NCBI RefSeq assembly: GCF_017313265.1
Contig: NZ_JAFLQZ010000004.1
Coordinates: forward strand, 482,037 to 546,036
From: Hymenobacter telluris
GTDB taxonomy: Bacteria; Bacteroidota; Bacteroidia; Cytophagales; Hymenobacteraceae
Reading direction: 5' to 3'
Length of the DNA stretch: 64,000 bases
The position numbers were made by a program, and so were the translations under genes. Position 1 is the first letter of the stretch; each line of letters opens with the position of its first letter. This document shows positions 17,445 to 26,957 of the stretch, one piece after another. Below the pieces are notes generated by a model, which had not been told where the DNA came from, did no database searches, and saw only the letters and a list, made by a program, of their open reading frames with translations.

Positions 17445-18494
17445 TTGCTTTTGCGTACTGCTGTCCTCTCCCTCCTGCTTCTACTGGCTTCTGCCCTTGC
17501 GTTTAGCCAAGCCACATACCGGCGAGTAGTAGCGCGGCGCGGCGACAATACCTACACGCTTTTGCGCCGCCACGGCTTGGCGCCGGCCACGTACCAACGA
17601 GCATTTCTGGCCCTCAACCGGGCCACCCTCGGCAAAAACAAAACCTTGGTGGCCGGCCGCCAGTACCGGCTGCCGCCGCTGGTGCGCCGCCCGGTGGCCG
17701 CCGTGCGCCCCATCAAGCCGCGCACCACGGGCAAGACTGCCGCCGTCCCGAAGAAAGTGGTATTGCCCTTAACCAGTTTTTTCGGCAAAAACTACGGGGC
17801 GGTGCCTTCTGATGGGTTGCTGCGGGGCGCGGTATTCTACCTCTCCTCGGGCCACGGCGGCCCCGACCCCGGCGCCATGGGCAAGTACGGCAGCCACACC
17901 TTGGCCGAGGATGAGTATGCTTATGACGTAACGCTGCGGCTGGCGCGGGTGCTGTACATGCACGGCGCGCTGGTGTACCTCATCATCCGGGACCCCAACG
18001 ACGGTATCCGCGACCAAGCCGTGCTACTACCTGATTACGACGAGGTTACTTATCCCAGCCAGCCGATTCCGCGCAACCAGCTGGCCCGGTTGCGCCAGCG
18101 TATCAACGCCGTGAATGCGCTCTACCCCAGGCACAAAGGTGCGTACCAGCGCTTCCTAGGGCTGCACGTGGATAGCCGCAGCGAAGGCAAGAATATTGAT
18201 GTGTTTTTTTACCACAATTCCAGCAGCGCGGTAGGCAAACGGCTGGCCCAGAACATTCATAGGATGTTTACGGCCCGCTACAAGCGCGCCCAGCCCAACC
18301 GCCCGTATTCGGGCACGGTGTCGGCGCGCAATACGCTGTTTGTGGTGCGCAACAGCCGGGCCCCGGCCGTATTTATGGAGCTAGGCAACATCCGCAATGC
18401 CAAAGACCAACGCCGCTTCCTGATACCCGACAACCGGCAGGCCATGGCCAACTGGATGTACGAGGGCATTCTGGCTGACTACCGGAGCCGGTAA
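17445..18494 (+). CDS. N-acetylmuramoyl-L-alanine amidase (Amidase_3), exported
   Basis: About 349 residues. No ATG precedes the catalytic domain, so the start is non-ATG. TTG at 17445 gives a compact signal peptide (LLLRTAVLSLLLLLASALAF); TTG at 17403 is the other choice. After it comes a LysM-like stretch (VVARRGDNTYTLLRRHGL ... VAGRQYRLPPL) and then the zinc amidase domain: YLSSGHGGPDPGA (His ligand), EDEYAYDVTLRLA (Glu), GLHVDSRSE (His) and FMELGNIRN (catalytic Glu). It cleaves the amide between MurNAc and the stem peptide in the periplasm, in cell separation or turnover. Confidence 0.85.
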   Translation: MLLRTAVLSLLLLLASALAFSQATYRRVVARRGDNTYTLLRRHGLAPATYQRAFLALNRATLGKNKTLVAGRQYRLPPLVRRPVAAVRPIKPRTTGKTAAVPKKVVLPLTSFFGKNYGAVPSDGLLRGAVFYLSSGHGGPDPGAMGKYGSHTLAEDEYAYDVTLRLARVLYMHGALVYLIIRDPNDGIRDQAVLLPDYDEVTYPSQPIPRNQLARLRQRINAVNALYPRHKGAYQRFLGLHVDSRSEGKNIDVFFYHNSSSAVGKRLAQNIHRMFTARYKRAQPNRPYSGTVSARNTLFVVRNSRAPAVFMELGNIRNAKDQRRFLIPDNRQAMANWMYEGILADYRSR

Positions 18495-18621
18495 TAGTGG
18501 TGGGTAGCTTAGCTTCGCGTATCCTTGAATGACGGCCGGGGTTTGCTTAGCAAGCAGCACGGATGCACAAAGCACGAGCTTCGTGCATCCGCCTGTATCT
18601 TGCTCAGCTGAACGCCCGTGT

Positions 18622-21600
18622 ATGCCTCAATTGCCCAATACCATATCCCCCGACCTACCAGAAGACGAACCACAACCTCAGCCCTATCTGCTGGCGGGAG
18701 CTTCGGTAGCTACGCTAAGCAGCGCCGATGTTCTGCGGCACTGCCCGGCGCAATTTGTGACGCCGGTCCGGGCGCTGACGGCCATCCAGCCCGACACGAT
18801 TACGCTGAGCTACGGCCGGTTTACCAGTTCCATACCCGTGCCGGGTGAAAACGAATTTCCAACGGTGACGGTGGAGCAGCTGGTTCAGGGCGTGCTATTG
18901 ACCTGCCCTTGTTCGGCACCCAAAACCAGCTTGTGCGAGCATCAGGCGCAGGTATTGCTTGATATTCTGCGGCGGCCAGAACTGCGCGTATTCTTCGATG
19001 CCCGGCAGCGGCGGGAGTTGCTGCAAGCCACCGCCCGCGAATACGGCCTGGAAGCTGCGCCCAATCTGGATGACTATTTCGAGCTGACGTATGCCCGGCC
19101 CTCGGTGCTCGTGACGCCGCGGCAGGCGGGGCTGCTTGCCCTCACGGCCACCACCAAGCAGGAGTTGGTCGGGCAGCTGGCCCCGCAGCGGCGCACTGTG
19201 GGCTCAGACACTGAAAACCAGCACATTATTGTTTTCAGCAAGCACAAATACTACGGCCACCTGACGGTGCAGCTAGCTGAAGCTACCCGCACGGCCGCCG
19301 GCAAGCTCAAGAACCCCATTACCCTGCTCAACCCGCTAGACAATATCTGGCAGCTTGATGATGCGGCCGAGTTGAAGTTCTATACTGGCGTGGCCCGCTT
19401 CCAGAACAACTACGACGATACTCGTTCCACGGCGTCGGTGGAGGCGTTACGGGCCATCCTGCACAACCCCGCTAGCCTGCCGTATTTCGCCCATATGCCG
19501 GCCGTGTCGGATAAGCTGACGGCGGCGGCCCTTGCGCCGCTCACGGTGCGCACCGCCCCCGCCGATTTACGCTTGCAAGTGAACCTGAAAGGCGAGTTCT
19601 ACGAAGTGGCCGGCCACCTGCTGCTCCACGACCAGCCCGTGGAGCTGAAGACCCTGGCGGTGCGCTACGAGTATTTTGTGGCCGCCAACGAGGCGCTGTA
19701 TCTGATTGAGGACCTGGAAGTATGGCGGGTTATCGAGTTTTTCAAGCAGCGCAACAACACCCTGCTGATTCACCAAAGTAAGTTCGAGGAGTTTCGGCAA
19801 GACGTGCTGGCCCACCTGGAAAACCGGGTCCACGTCAGCTACTCCTACGCCCGGCCGGCCACCCCGCAGCAGCTTGCCAGCAGCGGCTACCACCAGCCCC
19901 CGGAGCGGCTGCTCTACCTCTCCGATGCCGGCCAGCAAGTGGAGCTGCTGCCCGTGATGCGCTACGGCCCCCAGGAAGTCTCGATTCTGAGCCGGCGGCA
20001 GCTGCTGGGCACCGATGAGCTGGGCCGGACCTTTGCGCTGGAGCGCGACGACACGGCGGAGCTACGGTTTCTGGGGGCGTTGCTGCGCCAGCGGCCCGAG
20101 TTTCAAGAGCAGCTGCGGCAAGACTACCTGTACGTGCCGAAAACGCAGTTTCTCGACGAAGAATGGTTTCTGGCGGCGTTTGAGGATTGGCGGCAGGAGC
20201 AGATTACCGTACTGGGCTTCAACCAGCTCAAAAACAACACCCTGAACCCCCACCGGGCGCGCATTTCGGTGCGCGTAACCGGCGAAACCAACTGGTTTGA
20301 TACCCAGCTGCGGGTGCGGTTCGGTAAGCAGCAGGCGTCGTTGTGGCAGGTGCATCAGGCTATCCGCAACAAGAGCCGCTACGTGCGCCTCGATGACGGT
20401 ACGCGCGGGATTCTGCCCCAGGAGTGGCTCGACAAGTTCACCCGCTACTTTGCGGCGGGCACGGTGGTTGACGACAAAATCCGCACGCCGAGCGTGAGCT
20501 TCACTACCATTCAGGAACTCTACGACCCCGAAGCCCTGGCCGCCAGCGCCCAGGAGCGCCTGGCCACTTATCAGGCCGCCGTAGCCGATTTTACCGGCAT
20601 TATGCCGGTGGCAGTACCGCCCGAGCTGCGCACCACCCTGCGCGACTACCAGCAACAGGGCCTGAACTGGCTGAATTTCCTGGACACGTTCAACTTCGGT
20701 GGCTGTCTGGCCGATGATATGGGCCTGGGCAAAACCGTGCAGGTGCTGGCGTTCATCCTCTTGCAGCGCGTGAAAGGCCACGCCGCCGCCAACCTGGTAG
20801 TGGTGCCCACTTCCCTGGTGTTCAACTGGCAGGCCGAGGTGCAGAAGTTTGCGCCCACCTTGCGCGTGCACGTGCTGCACGGCACCACCCGCCGCCTGGG
20901 CGCCCACGGGTTCGACGGCTTCGACGTTGTGCTAACCACCTACAACACCGTGGTATCCGATATTCGGCAGCTCAGGGAATACACGTTCAACTACGTGTTT
21001 CTGGACGAGTCGCAGGCCATCAAAAACCCGGATTCGCAACGCTACAAGGCGGCTTGTTTGCTGCAAGCCCGCAACCGGGTGGCACTCACGGGTACGCCGG
21101 TGGAGAACAATACCTTCGACTTGTACGGGCAGCTTTCCTTTGCCTGCCCCGGCTTGCTGGGCAGCCGGCAGCACTTCACCGACCTCTTCGGCTCGCCCAT
21201 CGACAAGTTCAAGGACGACCGGAAGGCGCGGGCCTTGCAACGCAAAATCAGCCCGTTTGTACTGCGCCGCACCAAAACGCAGGTGGCTCGCGAGCTGCCC
21301 GCCAAAACCGAGATGGTGCTGTACTGTGAAATGGGCGCCGAGCAGCGCCAGGTGTACGAGGCTTGCCGCAAGGAATTCCACGACATGCTGCTGGGCTTGC
21401 GCGACGACCTGCCTGGCAAAGACAGCATGCACATCCTGCAAGGCCTCACCAAGCTGCGCCAGATCTGCAACTCCCCCGCCCTGCTTCCCGATGAGGAAAG
21501 CTACGGCCAGCAATCGGCCAAGCTGGAGGCGCTGCTAGAGGAAATCCGCAACCGGGCGCCGCAGCACAAAATCCTGGTTTTCTCGCAGTTCGTAACCATG

Positions 21601-22017
21601 CTCGACCTCATTAAGCGGGAGCTGCACGCCGCTGGTATTGCCTTCGAGTACCTGACCGGCCAAACCAGAAACCGCGCCGCCGCTGTCAATAACTTTCAGC
21701 AGAACGACGCGGTCCGGGTGTTTCTGGTGAGTTTGAAAGCCGGCGGCACCGGCCTCAACCTCACCCAGGCCGATTACGTGTACCTCGTGGACCCGTGGTG
21801 GAACCCGGCCGTGGAAAACCAGGCCATCGACCGGAGCCACCGCATCGGCCAAACCAAGAACGTGGTAGCCGTGCGCCTCATCTGCCCCGATACCATCGAA
21901 GAGAAAATCATGAAGCTGCAAGACGCCAAGCGCGAGCTGGCGCAGGACCTGATTAAAACTGACGTAGCGTTTGTGAAGTCCTTGACCCAGCAGGAGTTGC
22001 TCGACTTGCTGAGCTAG
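18622..22017 (+). CDS. SNF2-family DEAD/DEAH helicase with SWIM-like zinc finger
   Basis: 1131 residues from the ATG at 18622 (31 codons inside the open frame; the upstream part is unlike coding sequence). A CPCSAPKTSLCEH zinc-finger-like SWIM motif lies at about 95-107, then a long unassigned middle region, then the Snf2 motor in the C-terminal 480 residues. Motor motifs: DDMGLGKT (Walker A, about 700), DESQAIKN (motif II, with DESQ instead of DEAQ or DEAH), LTGTPVENN (III), and SLKAGGTGLNL to DRSHRIGQ (V-VI). It translocates on double-stranded DNA and remodels bound protein. The partner, perhaps RNA polymerase as for RapA, is not shown by the sequence. Confidence 0.92.
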   Translation: MPQLPNTISPDLPEDEPQPQPYLLAGASVATLSSADVLRHCPAQFVTPVRALTAIQPDTITLSYGRFTSSIPVPGENEFPTVTVEQLVQGVLLTCPCSAPKTSLCEHQAQVLLDILRRPELRVFFDARQRRELLQATAREYGLEAAPNLDDYFELTYARPSVLVTPRQAGLLALTATTKQELVGQLAPQRRTVGSDTENQHIIVFSKHKYYGHLTVQLAEATRTAAGKLKNPITLLNPLDNIWQLDDAAELKFYTGVARFQNNYDDTRSTASVEALRAILHNPASLPYFAHMPAVSDKLTAAALAPLTVRTAPADLRLQVNLKGEFYEVAGHLLLHDQPVELKTLAVRYEYFVAANEALYLIEDLEVWRVIEFFKQRNNTLLIHQSKFEEFRQDVLAHLENRVHVSYSYARPATPQQLASSGYHQPPERLLYLSDAGQQVELLPVMRYGPQEVSILSRRQLLGTDELGRTFALERDDTAELRFLGALLRQRPEFQEQLRQDYLYVPKTQFLDEEWFLAAFEDWRQEQITVLGFNQLKNNTLNPHRARISVRVTGETNWFDTQLRVRFGKQQASLWQVHQAIRNKSRYVRLDDGTRGILPQEWLDKFTRYFAAGTVVDDKIRTPSVSFTTIQELYDPEALAASAQERLATYQAAVADFTGIMPVAVPPELRTTLRDYQQQGLNWLNFLDTFNFGGCLADDMGLGKTVQVLAFILLQRVKGHAAANLVVVPTSLVFNWQAEVQKFAPTLRVHVLHGTTRRLGAHGFDGFDVVLTTYNTVVSDIRQLREYTFNYVFLDESQAIKNPDSQRYKAACLLQARNRVALTGTPVENNTFDLYGQLSFACPGLLGSRQHFTDLFGSPIDKFKDDRKARALQRKISPFVLRRTKTQVARELPAKTEMVLYCEMGAEQRQVYEACRKEFHDMLLGLRDDLPGKDSMHILQGLTKLRQICNSPALLPDEESYGQQSAKLEALLEEIRNRAPQHKILVFSQFVTMLDLIKRELHAAGIAFEYLTGQTRNRAAAVNNFQQNDAVRVFLVSLKAGGTGLNLTQADYVYLVDPWWNPAVENQAIDRSHRIGQTKNVVAVRLICPDTIEEKIMKLQDAKRELAQDLIKTDVAFVKSLTQQELLDLLS

Positions 22018-22088
22018 GCAAATACATTCTATAGCGCGCTACTCTTTTTCGCTCAACGGCTCCTACACCAGCCCGTAGGCCGGCGGGG

Positions 22089-22270
22089 CTAAATCAGGCT
22101 GTCGGTGAAAACGCCGGTATCAGGGCCGTATTCCACAACGCGGGTGGCGCTGTTGAAGAACAGGGGTACCGCGTAACCTTATCCGTCAGCTCGCGGAAGC
22201 TGGGTATGAGGGCGCCAACCGTGGCCGGGTTACAGAAAAACTCTCCAATGAAAGAAGACAGGGGCCGCAT
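22089..22270 (-). pseudogene. Remnant of a phospholipid N-methyltransferase (PmtA-like) gene
   Basis: Read from the ATG at 22270 the frame gives MRPLSSFIGEFFCNPATVGA followed by LIPSFRELTDKV, the usual opening of PmtA-like class I SAM methyltransferases. Homology then continues in another frame: VPLFFNSATRVVEYGPDTG, then VFTDSL, which is SAM motif I with the second glycine changed to D. It hits TAG (22091-22089) at once. So there is one frameshift in about 22170-22190 and loss of the C-terminal two thirds. The rest of 22018-22539 holds no gene; its right part is the AT-richer leader of the next gene. Confidence 0.6.
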
Positions 22271-22539
22271 GGGTGGTGCCAAGCTACTATGTGCGCCCAG
22301 TTACGGCACCCTGCTGAGCTTACCACCAGACTAGCCGAAAACCAATCCAGGAGCCAGACGTAACATCAAGGAAACTATATATTTTATTCACTAAAGGTCA
22401 ACCGGTTATGTCACAGGCAAACCACTTTCCACGTGAATAAAATTTGTAGTCGACGCAACGCTCTGATTCGTCTGTTGGTCATGCCCCAGTAAGCGGGGCA
22501 AGGGCCTCGCTCCATCAACCTTGGCTTATCCCACTCACC

Positions 22540-23763
22540 ATGAAAAAGCTGCTACTGCTCCTGTATGTTTTGCTGGGTGTTTCCGCCGCCACGCAGGCCC
22601 AAACCGCTCCTTTCACCATCACGCAGGCAAATTTTCCAGCTTACCCGAACGTGCTGGAACGCTACCTACCGGTTCATCGGCGCCAGCTGACCTCGTTTAC
22701 GGTGCCGCGGCCGGGCGCCAACCAGTTGTGGAACTACGGCAACCTGGTAGCCGATTCGGCGGTGCTGGAAAACACCTACCAGACGCCCTCAGCAGCCAGT
22801 CCTTTTCCTGCTGCTACGCGCAGCTACGCCACCACCCAGCGCACCACCCAGCAATACGCGGTGGCGGTGTATGGGCTTTGGGCGGGTTTTGCCGGGCAGC
22901 AGTATGAAGCCCTTACGCCTGCGGGCCTGCAACGCCTGGGCTACACGCTTCAGGTGCAGCAATGGCGCATCCGCAACGCCGCCGATACCACCGCCAACGA
23001 CTTTCTGCGTTTGCCGGCTCAAACGGTAGCCTACCAGGGCAGTGCCTATCGGCTGCAATTTCCGGTGAGCGGTATCAGAACGGCGGCGTACCGGGCCGAG
23101 GTGCAGCTGCAAGCCACCGTGCGGCAGCTGGGCCTAAATGCGGCGCCGGTTCGGCTGGTGCGCTCTTTCACGCAGCTTGATTCGGTGGCGGGTTTCGGTA
23201 CCATGCAGCTTCCGGCCCCGGCAGGCGGGCAGGCGTCGTTTCCGGCCATTATGGTGTACACGGTGCTGCGTGAAACCGACAGCCTGTATGTGGGCAACCA
23301 GCCAGCCCCGACGTTGTTGTTGCGCACGTTGGGCATACAGCAGGGTGAGCAGCGGCAGATTCTACAAACGGTTTTCTACCGTGAAAACTCGTCGCAGCCG
23401 GCGTTGCAGCTCTACCACGGCAACTCGTTTCAGGTGGTGCGGCCGTTCTTTGGCATCTGGTTTTCCGCCGAGCCCAGCCTCAATTCCATTGTGGCCAGCT
23501 CCCGTAGCAGCCAGGCACTAACGGGTGCGTTACGCGCCTACCCCAACCCGGTGGTGAGCGGCGAGTTTACGGTGGAACTGCCCGGCAGCGCGCAGCCCCT
23601 GCAACTCGCCGTGCGCGACCTGGTGGGCCGGCAGGTTGCCCGTGCCACTACTACGCCCGGCCGTGCCACCACGGCCCTGCGCGGCCTGCCCGCGGGCACC
23701 TACCTCGTGGAAGCCACCGCGCCGGACGGACGACGTGGCACCGTGCGGGTGCAGGTGCCATAA
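22540..23763 (+). CDS. Secreted protein of unknown function with T9SS type A sorting domain
   Basis: 407 residues with a signal peptide (MKKLLLLLYVLLGVSAATQAQ). I do not recognise the 300-residue body, which is rich in beta-type sequence and begins FTITQANFPAYPNVLERYLP. The last 80 residues form a T9SS sorting domain: LRAYPNPVVSGEFTVELPG, then GRQVARA and GLPAGTYLVEAT, ending in RGTVRVQVP. It should be exported through the outer membrane and either anchored on the surface or released. No operon partners. Confidence 0.75.
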   Translation: MKKLLLLLYVLLGVSAATQAQTAPFTITQANFPAYPNVLERYLPVHRRQLTSFTVPRPGANQLWNYGNLVADSAVLENTYQTPSAASPFPAATRSYATTQRTTQQYAVAVYGLWAGFAGQQYEALTPAGLQRLGYTLQVQQWRIRNAADTTANDFLRLPAQTVAYQGSAYRLQFPVSGIRTAAYRAEVQLQATVRQLGLNAAPVRLVRSFTQLDSVAGFGTMQLPAPAGGQASFPAIMVYTVLRETDSLYVGNQPAPTLLLRTLGIQQGEQRQILQTVFYRENSSQPALQLYHGNSFQVVRPFFGIWFSAEPSLNSIVASSRSSQALTGALRAYPNPVVSGEFTVELPGSAQPLQLAVRDLVGRQVARATTTPGRATTALRGLPAGTYLVEATAPDGRRGTVRVQVP

Positions 23764-23784
23764 CCGTTTGTTTTCCGCTCTACT

Positions 23785-23840
23785 AGTATTTCAGGCGGGC
23801 TATTATCTTCCCAAGAAGGCAGTAGCCAACCTGAAATACT
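23785..23840. terminator. Inverted repeat / possible terminator after the T9SS protein gene
   Basis: 11-bp perfect arms (AGTATTTCAGG at 23785-23795, CCTGAAATACT at 23830-23840) with a 34-nt loop, 21 nt past the stop codon. The T-run is weak. The rest of 23764-24034 carries no gene; a TACCTTTG box at 23895-23902 may serve the SulP gene. Confidence 0.4.
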
Positions 23841-24034
23841 GTGGCCGGGTGAAAGGCTAAGGCCATTTTTCAGGCTGTTTTGGTGCTCGGCTGCGTACCT
23901 TTGCGGCTGCTTATGCATCCAAACGCTTCTTCTGTTTTCAAGCTCACCCCACCCTGAGGACTGGCTCGTTTGCCCATTGCCGCTGCTTCCTGCCGGAAGT
24001 GTGCGGCTTTTCTTTTGCCTTCACTCAGTGTGTT

Positions 24035-25573
24035 ATGTTTCAAGTTCTGCCGTATCTGGCGCAGTATAAAGTCAACGTTAAAAACGAAATTCTCGCCGGC
24101 CTGACTACGGCGCTGGCCCTGGTACCGGAGGTGGTAGCTTTTGCGCTGCTGGCCCACATCAGCCCGCTGGTAGGCATCGGCTCGGCTTTCATTATCTGCC
24201 TTATCACCAGCGTATTTGGGGGCCGACCGGGCATGATTTCGGGGGCGGCCGGCTCGGTGGCGGTGGTGATTGTGAGCCTAGTGGTGCAGCACGGCGTGGA
24301 ATACCTGTTTGCCGCTGTGGCTCTGATGGGTGTTATTCAGGTGATGATTGGGCTGCTGCGCTTCGGCAAGTTTATTCGGTTGGTACCGCAGCCGGTGGTG
24401 TATGGCTTCGTGAATGGGCTGGCGGTTATCATCTTCATGGCCCAACTGGAGCAGTTTAAGGTGCGCGACGCAACCGGCGCCGAACAGTGGCTGACGGGTA
24501 CGCCGCTGCTGCTGATGCTGGGGCTGGTGGCGCTTACCATGGCCATTGTGTACTTCCTGCCCAAGCTCACCAAGGCGGTACCCGCTTCGCTCACGGCCAT
24601 TGTGGTGGTATCGGCGCTGGTGATTCTGGGTGGGCTCAACACCAAGTCGGTGGGCGACATTGCCTCCATTGCGGGCGGGTTGCCGCAGTTTCATGTGCCG
24701 CAGGTGCCGCTGGCGTGGCACACCCTGGCCGTGGTGTTTCCCTATGCCGTTATCATGGCGCTGGTGGGCCTCACTGAAAGCCTGCTGACCCTCACGGTGG
24801 TAGATGAAATGACCGATACCCGCGGGCACGGCAACCAAGACTGCGTGGCGCAGGGCCTAGCTAACATCACCTCCGGCCTTTTTGGTGGGATGGGCGGCTG
24901 CGCGATGATCGGCCAAACGATGGTCAACTTGGAATCCAGGGGGCGCGGGCGGCTCTCGGGGGTGGTAGCGGCGGTGGCGCTGGCGCTGTTTGTGGTGGCC
25001 GGTTCCGGCCTGATTGAGCGGCTGCCGCTGGCGGCGCTGGTGGGCGTGATGTTTATGGTGGTGCTTGGCACCTTTGAGTGGGCCAGCTTACGCATTCTGC
25101 GCCGCATGCCGCTTACTGACGTGCTGGTGATGCTGCTGGTAACGCTGGTAACGGCTGTTTCGCAGAACCTGGCGCTGGCGGTACTGCTGGGTGTGGTGGT
25201 ATCGGCGCTGGCCTTTGCCTGGGAGAATGCCAAGCGCATCCGGGCCCGCAAGTACGTGGATGCCGCTGGCGCCAAGCACTACGAAATCTACGGGCCGCTG
25301 TTCTTCGGCTCGGTGCAGGCCTTCACCGACAAGTTCGAGGTGCAAGCCGACCCCACCAACGTAGTAATAGACTTCCGGGAAAGCCGCGTGGCCGATATGT
25401 CGGGCATTGATGCGCTGCACAAGCTCACCGAACGGTACCAGCGCCTGGGCAAAACCCTGCACCTGCGCCACCTCAGCCCCGACTGCCGCCAACTGCTGCA
25501 AAACGCCGGGGCCCTCATCGAAGTCAACATCCTCGAAGACCCCGAGTACCGCGTTGCCACCGACGCGGGGTAA
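24035..25573 (+). CDS. SulP-family anion transporter with STAS domain
   Basis: 512 residues from the ATG at 24035; the 12 upstream codons do not look like part of the protein. It starts with the SulP entry segment (EILAGLTTALALVPEVVAFAL) and has about 12-14 membrane segments, with GLVNG-like and TESLLTL motifs and the conserved GGMGGCAMIGQTMVN loop. The C-terminal STAS domain is at about 420-505 (VVIDFRESRVADMSGIDALH). It imports sulfate, bicarbonate or a dicarboxylate; the substrate is not decidable here. Confidence 0.92.
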   Translation: MFQVLPYLAQYKVNVKNEILAGLTTALALVPEVVAFALLAHISPLVGIGSAFIICLITSVFGGRPGMISGAAGSVAVVIVSLVVQHGVEYLFAAVALMGVIQVMIGLLRFGKFIRLVPQPVVYGFVNGLAVIIFMAQLEQFKVRDATGAEQWLTGTPLLLMLGLVALTMAIVYFLPKLTKAVPASLTAIVVVSALVILGGLNTKSVGDIASIAGGLPQFHVPQVPLAWHTLAVVFPYAVIMALVGLTESLLTLTVVDEMTDTRGHGNQDCVAQGLANITSGLFGGMGGCAMIGQTMVNLESRGRGRLSGVVAAVALALFVVAGSGLIERLPLAALVGVMFMVVLGTFEWASLRILRRMPLTDVLVMLLVTLVTAVSQNLALAVLLGVVVSALAFAWENAKRIRARKYVDAAGAKHYEIYGPLFFGSVQAFTDKFEVQADPTNVVIDFRESRVADMSGIDALHKLTERYQRLGKTLHLRHLSPDCRQLLQNAGALIEVNILEDPEYRVATDAG

Positions 25574-25583
25574 AGTGGTTGAA

Positions 25584-25856
25584 GGGGCCTCACCCCCGGC
25601 CCCCTCTCCTAAGGGAGAGGGGGAGCCTGACGATTCTCAGCGCAGCCGCTTCGGCTAGCGCCTCAGCAACTGCTACCGAATTCGGTAATGAGCAGGAGTT
25701 ATGAAATACAATTGTCCGCTCCTGATACTCTTTTAAATCAACCACACTCGCCATACTCTAGTTGGTAGCCGTTCCGGAGGCGTGAGCCGACGGGGCGGCG
25801 CTGCTTCGGCTGGCTCCCCCTCTCCCTTAGGAGAGGGGGCCGGGGGGTGAGGCCCC
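25584..25856. repeat. Long inverted repeat, GGGGCCTCACCCCC family
   Basis: Arms 25584-25627 (44 nt) and 25812-25856 (45 nt) are identical apart from one extra G in the right arm, with 184 nt between them. Each arm also folds on itself (CCCTCTCC/GGAGAGGG). It fills most of the 364-nt gap between sulP and purU; I see no reading frame in the middle. A TATTTTTG -7-like box at 25906-25913 lies 24 nt before purU. Confidence 0.85.
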
Positions 25857-25937
25857 GCTGAAACGATATTCACTTAAACAACTCCACGTACCACTTGCTG
25901 GCACCTATTTTTGCGCGGTAGCCTCCCCTAGCCTCTT

Positions 25938-26786
25938 ATGCCTGCTGACTTAACTTCTCATTTCCTTTTGATTCGCTGCCCCGATGAGCGGGGGCTGATT
26001 CATAGTATTACGGGGGTGCTGTTCGGGCACGGCCTCAACATCGTCCGCAACGACGAATTTGTGGAGCGGCAGGACAACTACTTTTTCATGCGCACCGAGT
26101 TTGCCGGCGAGTTTGAATCCGAAACGCTGCTGCAAGAGTTACGCGCGGCCCTGCCTGCGGCCGCCGAAATCCGGCTGGCCGACAACCGCCGCAAAAACAT
26201 TGTGCTGCTGGTTACCAAAGAGCACCACTGCCTGAGCGAGTTGCTGGTACGGCACGCCTTTGGCGAGCTGAACGCGCACATCATGGCCGTAATCAGTAAC
26301 TACGAGGTGCTCGGCGACCTGACCCGGCAGTTTGGGGTGCCGTTCCACTGCATCAGCCACGAAGGCAAAACCCGTGAGGCGCACGAAACGGAAATCAGTG
26401 CGCTGCTCGACCAGTACCAGCCCGAGTTTGTGGTGCTGGCCAAGTACATGCGCATTCTGTCGGCGGAGTTTGTGGCGCCGTATGCCAACCGGCTGGTCAA
26501 CATTCACCACTCGTTTTTGCCGGCTTTCGTAGGGGCCAGCCCCTACGCGCAAGCGTATGAGCGGGGTGTAAAAATCATTGGGGCCACGGCGCATTTCGTG
26601 AACGAGCAGCTCGACCAGGGGCCCATCATCGGCCAAAGCATCATCCCCATCGACCACACCCACAGCGCCAGCGAAATGGCCCAAGCCGGCCGCGACGTAG
26701 AGAAAATAGTGCTGGCCCGCGCCCTCCGGCTCATCTTCACCGAGCGGGTGTTCGTGCACCGCAACAAAACCATCATCTTTGATTGA
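25938..26786 (+). CDS. purU: Formyltetrahydrofolate deformylase
   Basis: 282 residues, full length. An N-terminal ACT-type domain (about 8-90, starting LLIRCPDERGLIHSITGVLF) is followed by the formyltransferase fold. The catalytic Asn/His/Asp set is in LVNIHHSFLPAF and the Asp of LDQGPIIGQ. It hydrolyses 10-formyl-THF to formate and THF, balancing one-carbon pools and feeding formate to PurT where that exists. Monocistronic, ending in a convergent repeat region. Confidence 0.94.
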   Translation: MPADLTSHFLLIRCPDERGLIHSITGVLFGHGLNIVRNDEFVERQDNYFFMRTEFAGEFESETLLQELRAALPAAAEIRLADNRRKNIVLLVTKEHHCLSELLVRHAFGELNAHIMAVISNYEVLGDLTRQFGVPFHCISHEGKTREAHETEISALLDQYQPEFVVLAKYMRILSAEFVAPYANRLVNIHHSFLPAFVGASPYAQAYERGVKIIGATAHFVNEQLDQGPIIGQSIIPIDHTHSASEMAQAGRDVEKIVLARALRLIFTERVFVHRNKTIIFD

Positions 26787-26957
26787 GTACTGAGTAGTGG
26801 GTAGTGAGTAGTGGGTAGTGGGTACGTATTTGCAGCTTCAGTTTTCAGGGCCTGCTTCGACAAGTGGACTTAGACCAAGCATGATAAAAACTGTGTTTTT
26901 ATAAAATTCCAAACACACTCACAGTACTCACTACCCAATAACTCACTACTCACTACT
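26784..26957. repeat. Degenerate inverted repeat of GTAGTGAGTAGTGGG type
   Basis: Left part 26784-26822 repeats GAGTAGTGGGTAGT-like 7-14 nt units in tandem. Right part about 26919-26957 carries the complement (CACTACCCAATAACTCACTACTCACTACT). It overlaps the purU stop region and the end of the PAS kinase gene, two convergent genes, so it is the shared 3' end of both. Confidence 0.6.

Noticed and set aside
26784..26957. Possible CRISPR-like array of GAGTAGTGGGTAGT units
   Set aside because: Units are short and contiguous with no regular spacers, and they form two complementary halves rather than direct repeats.
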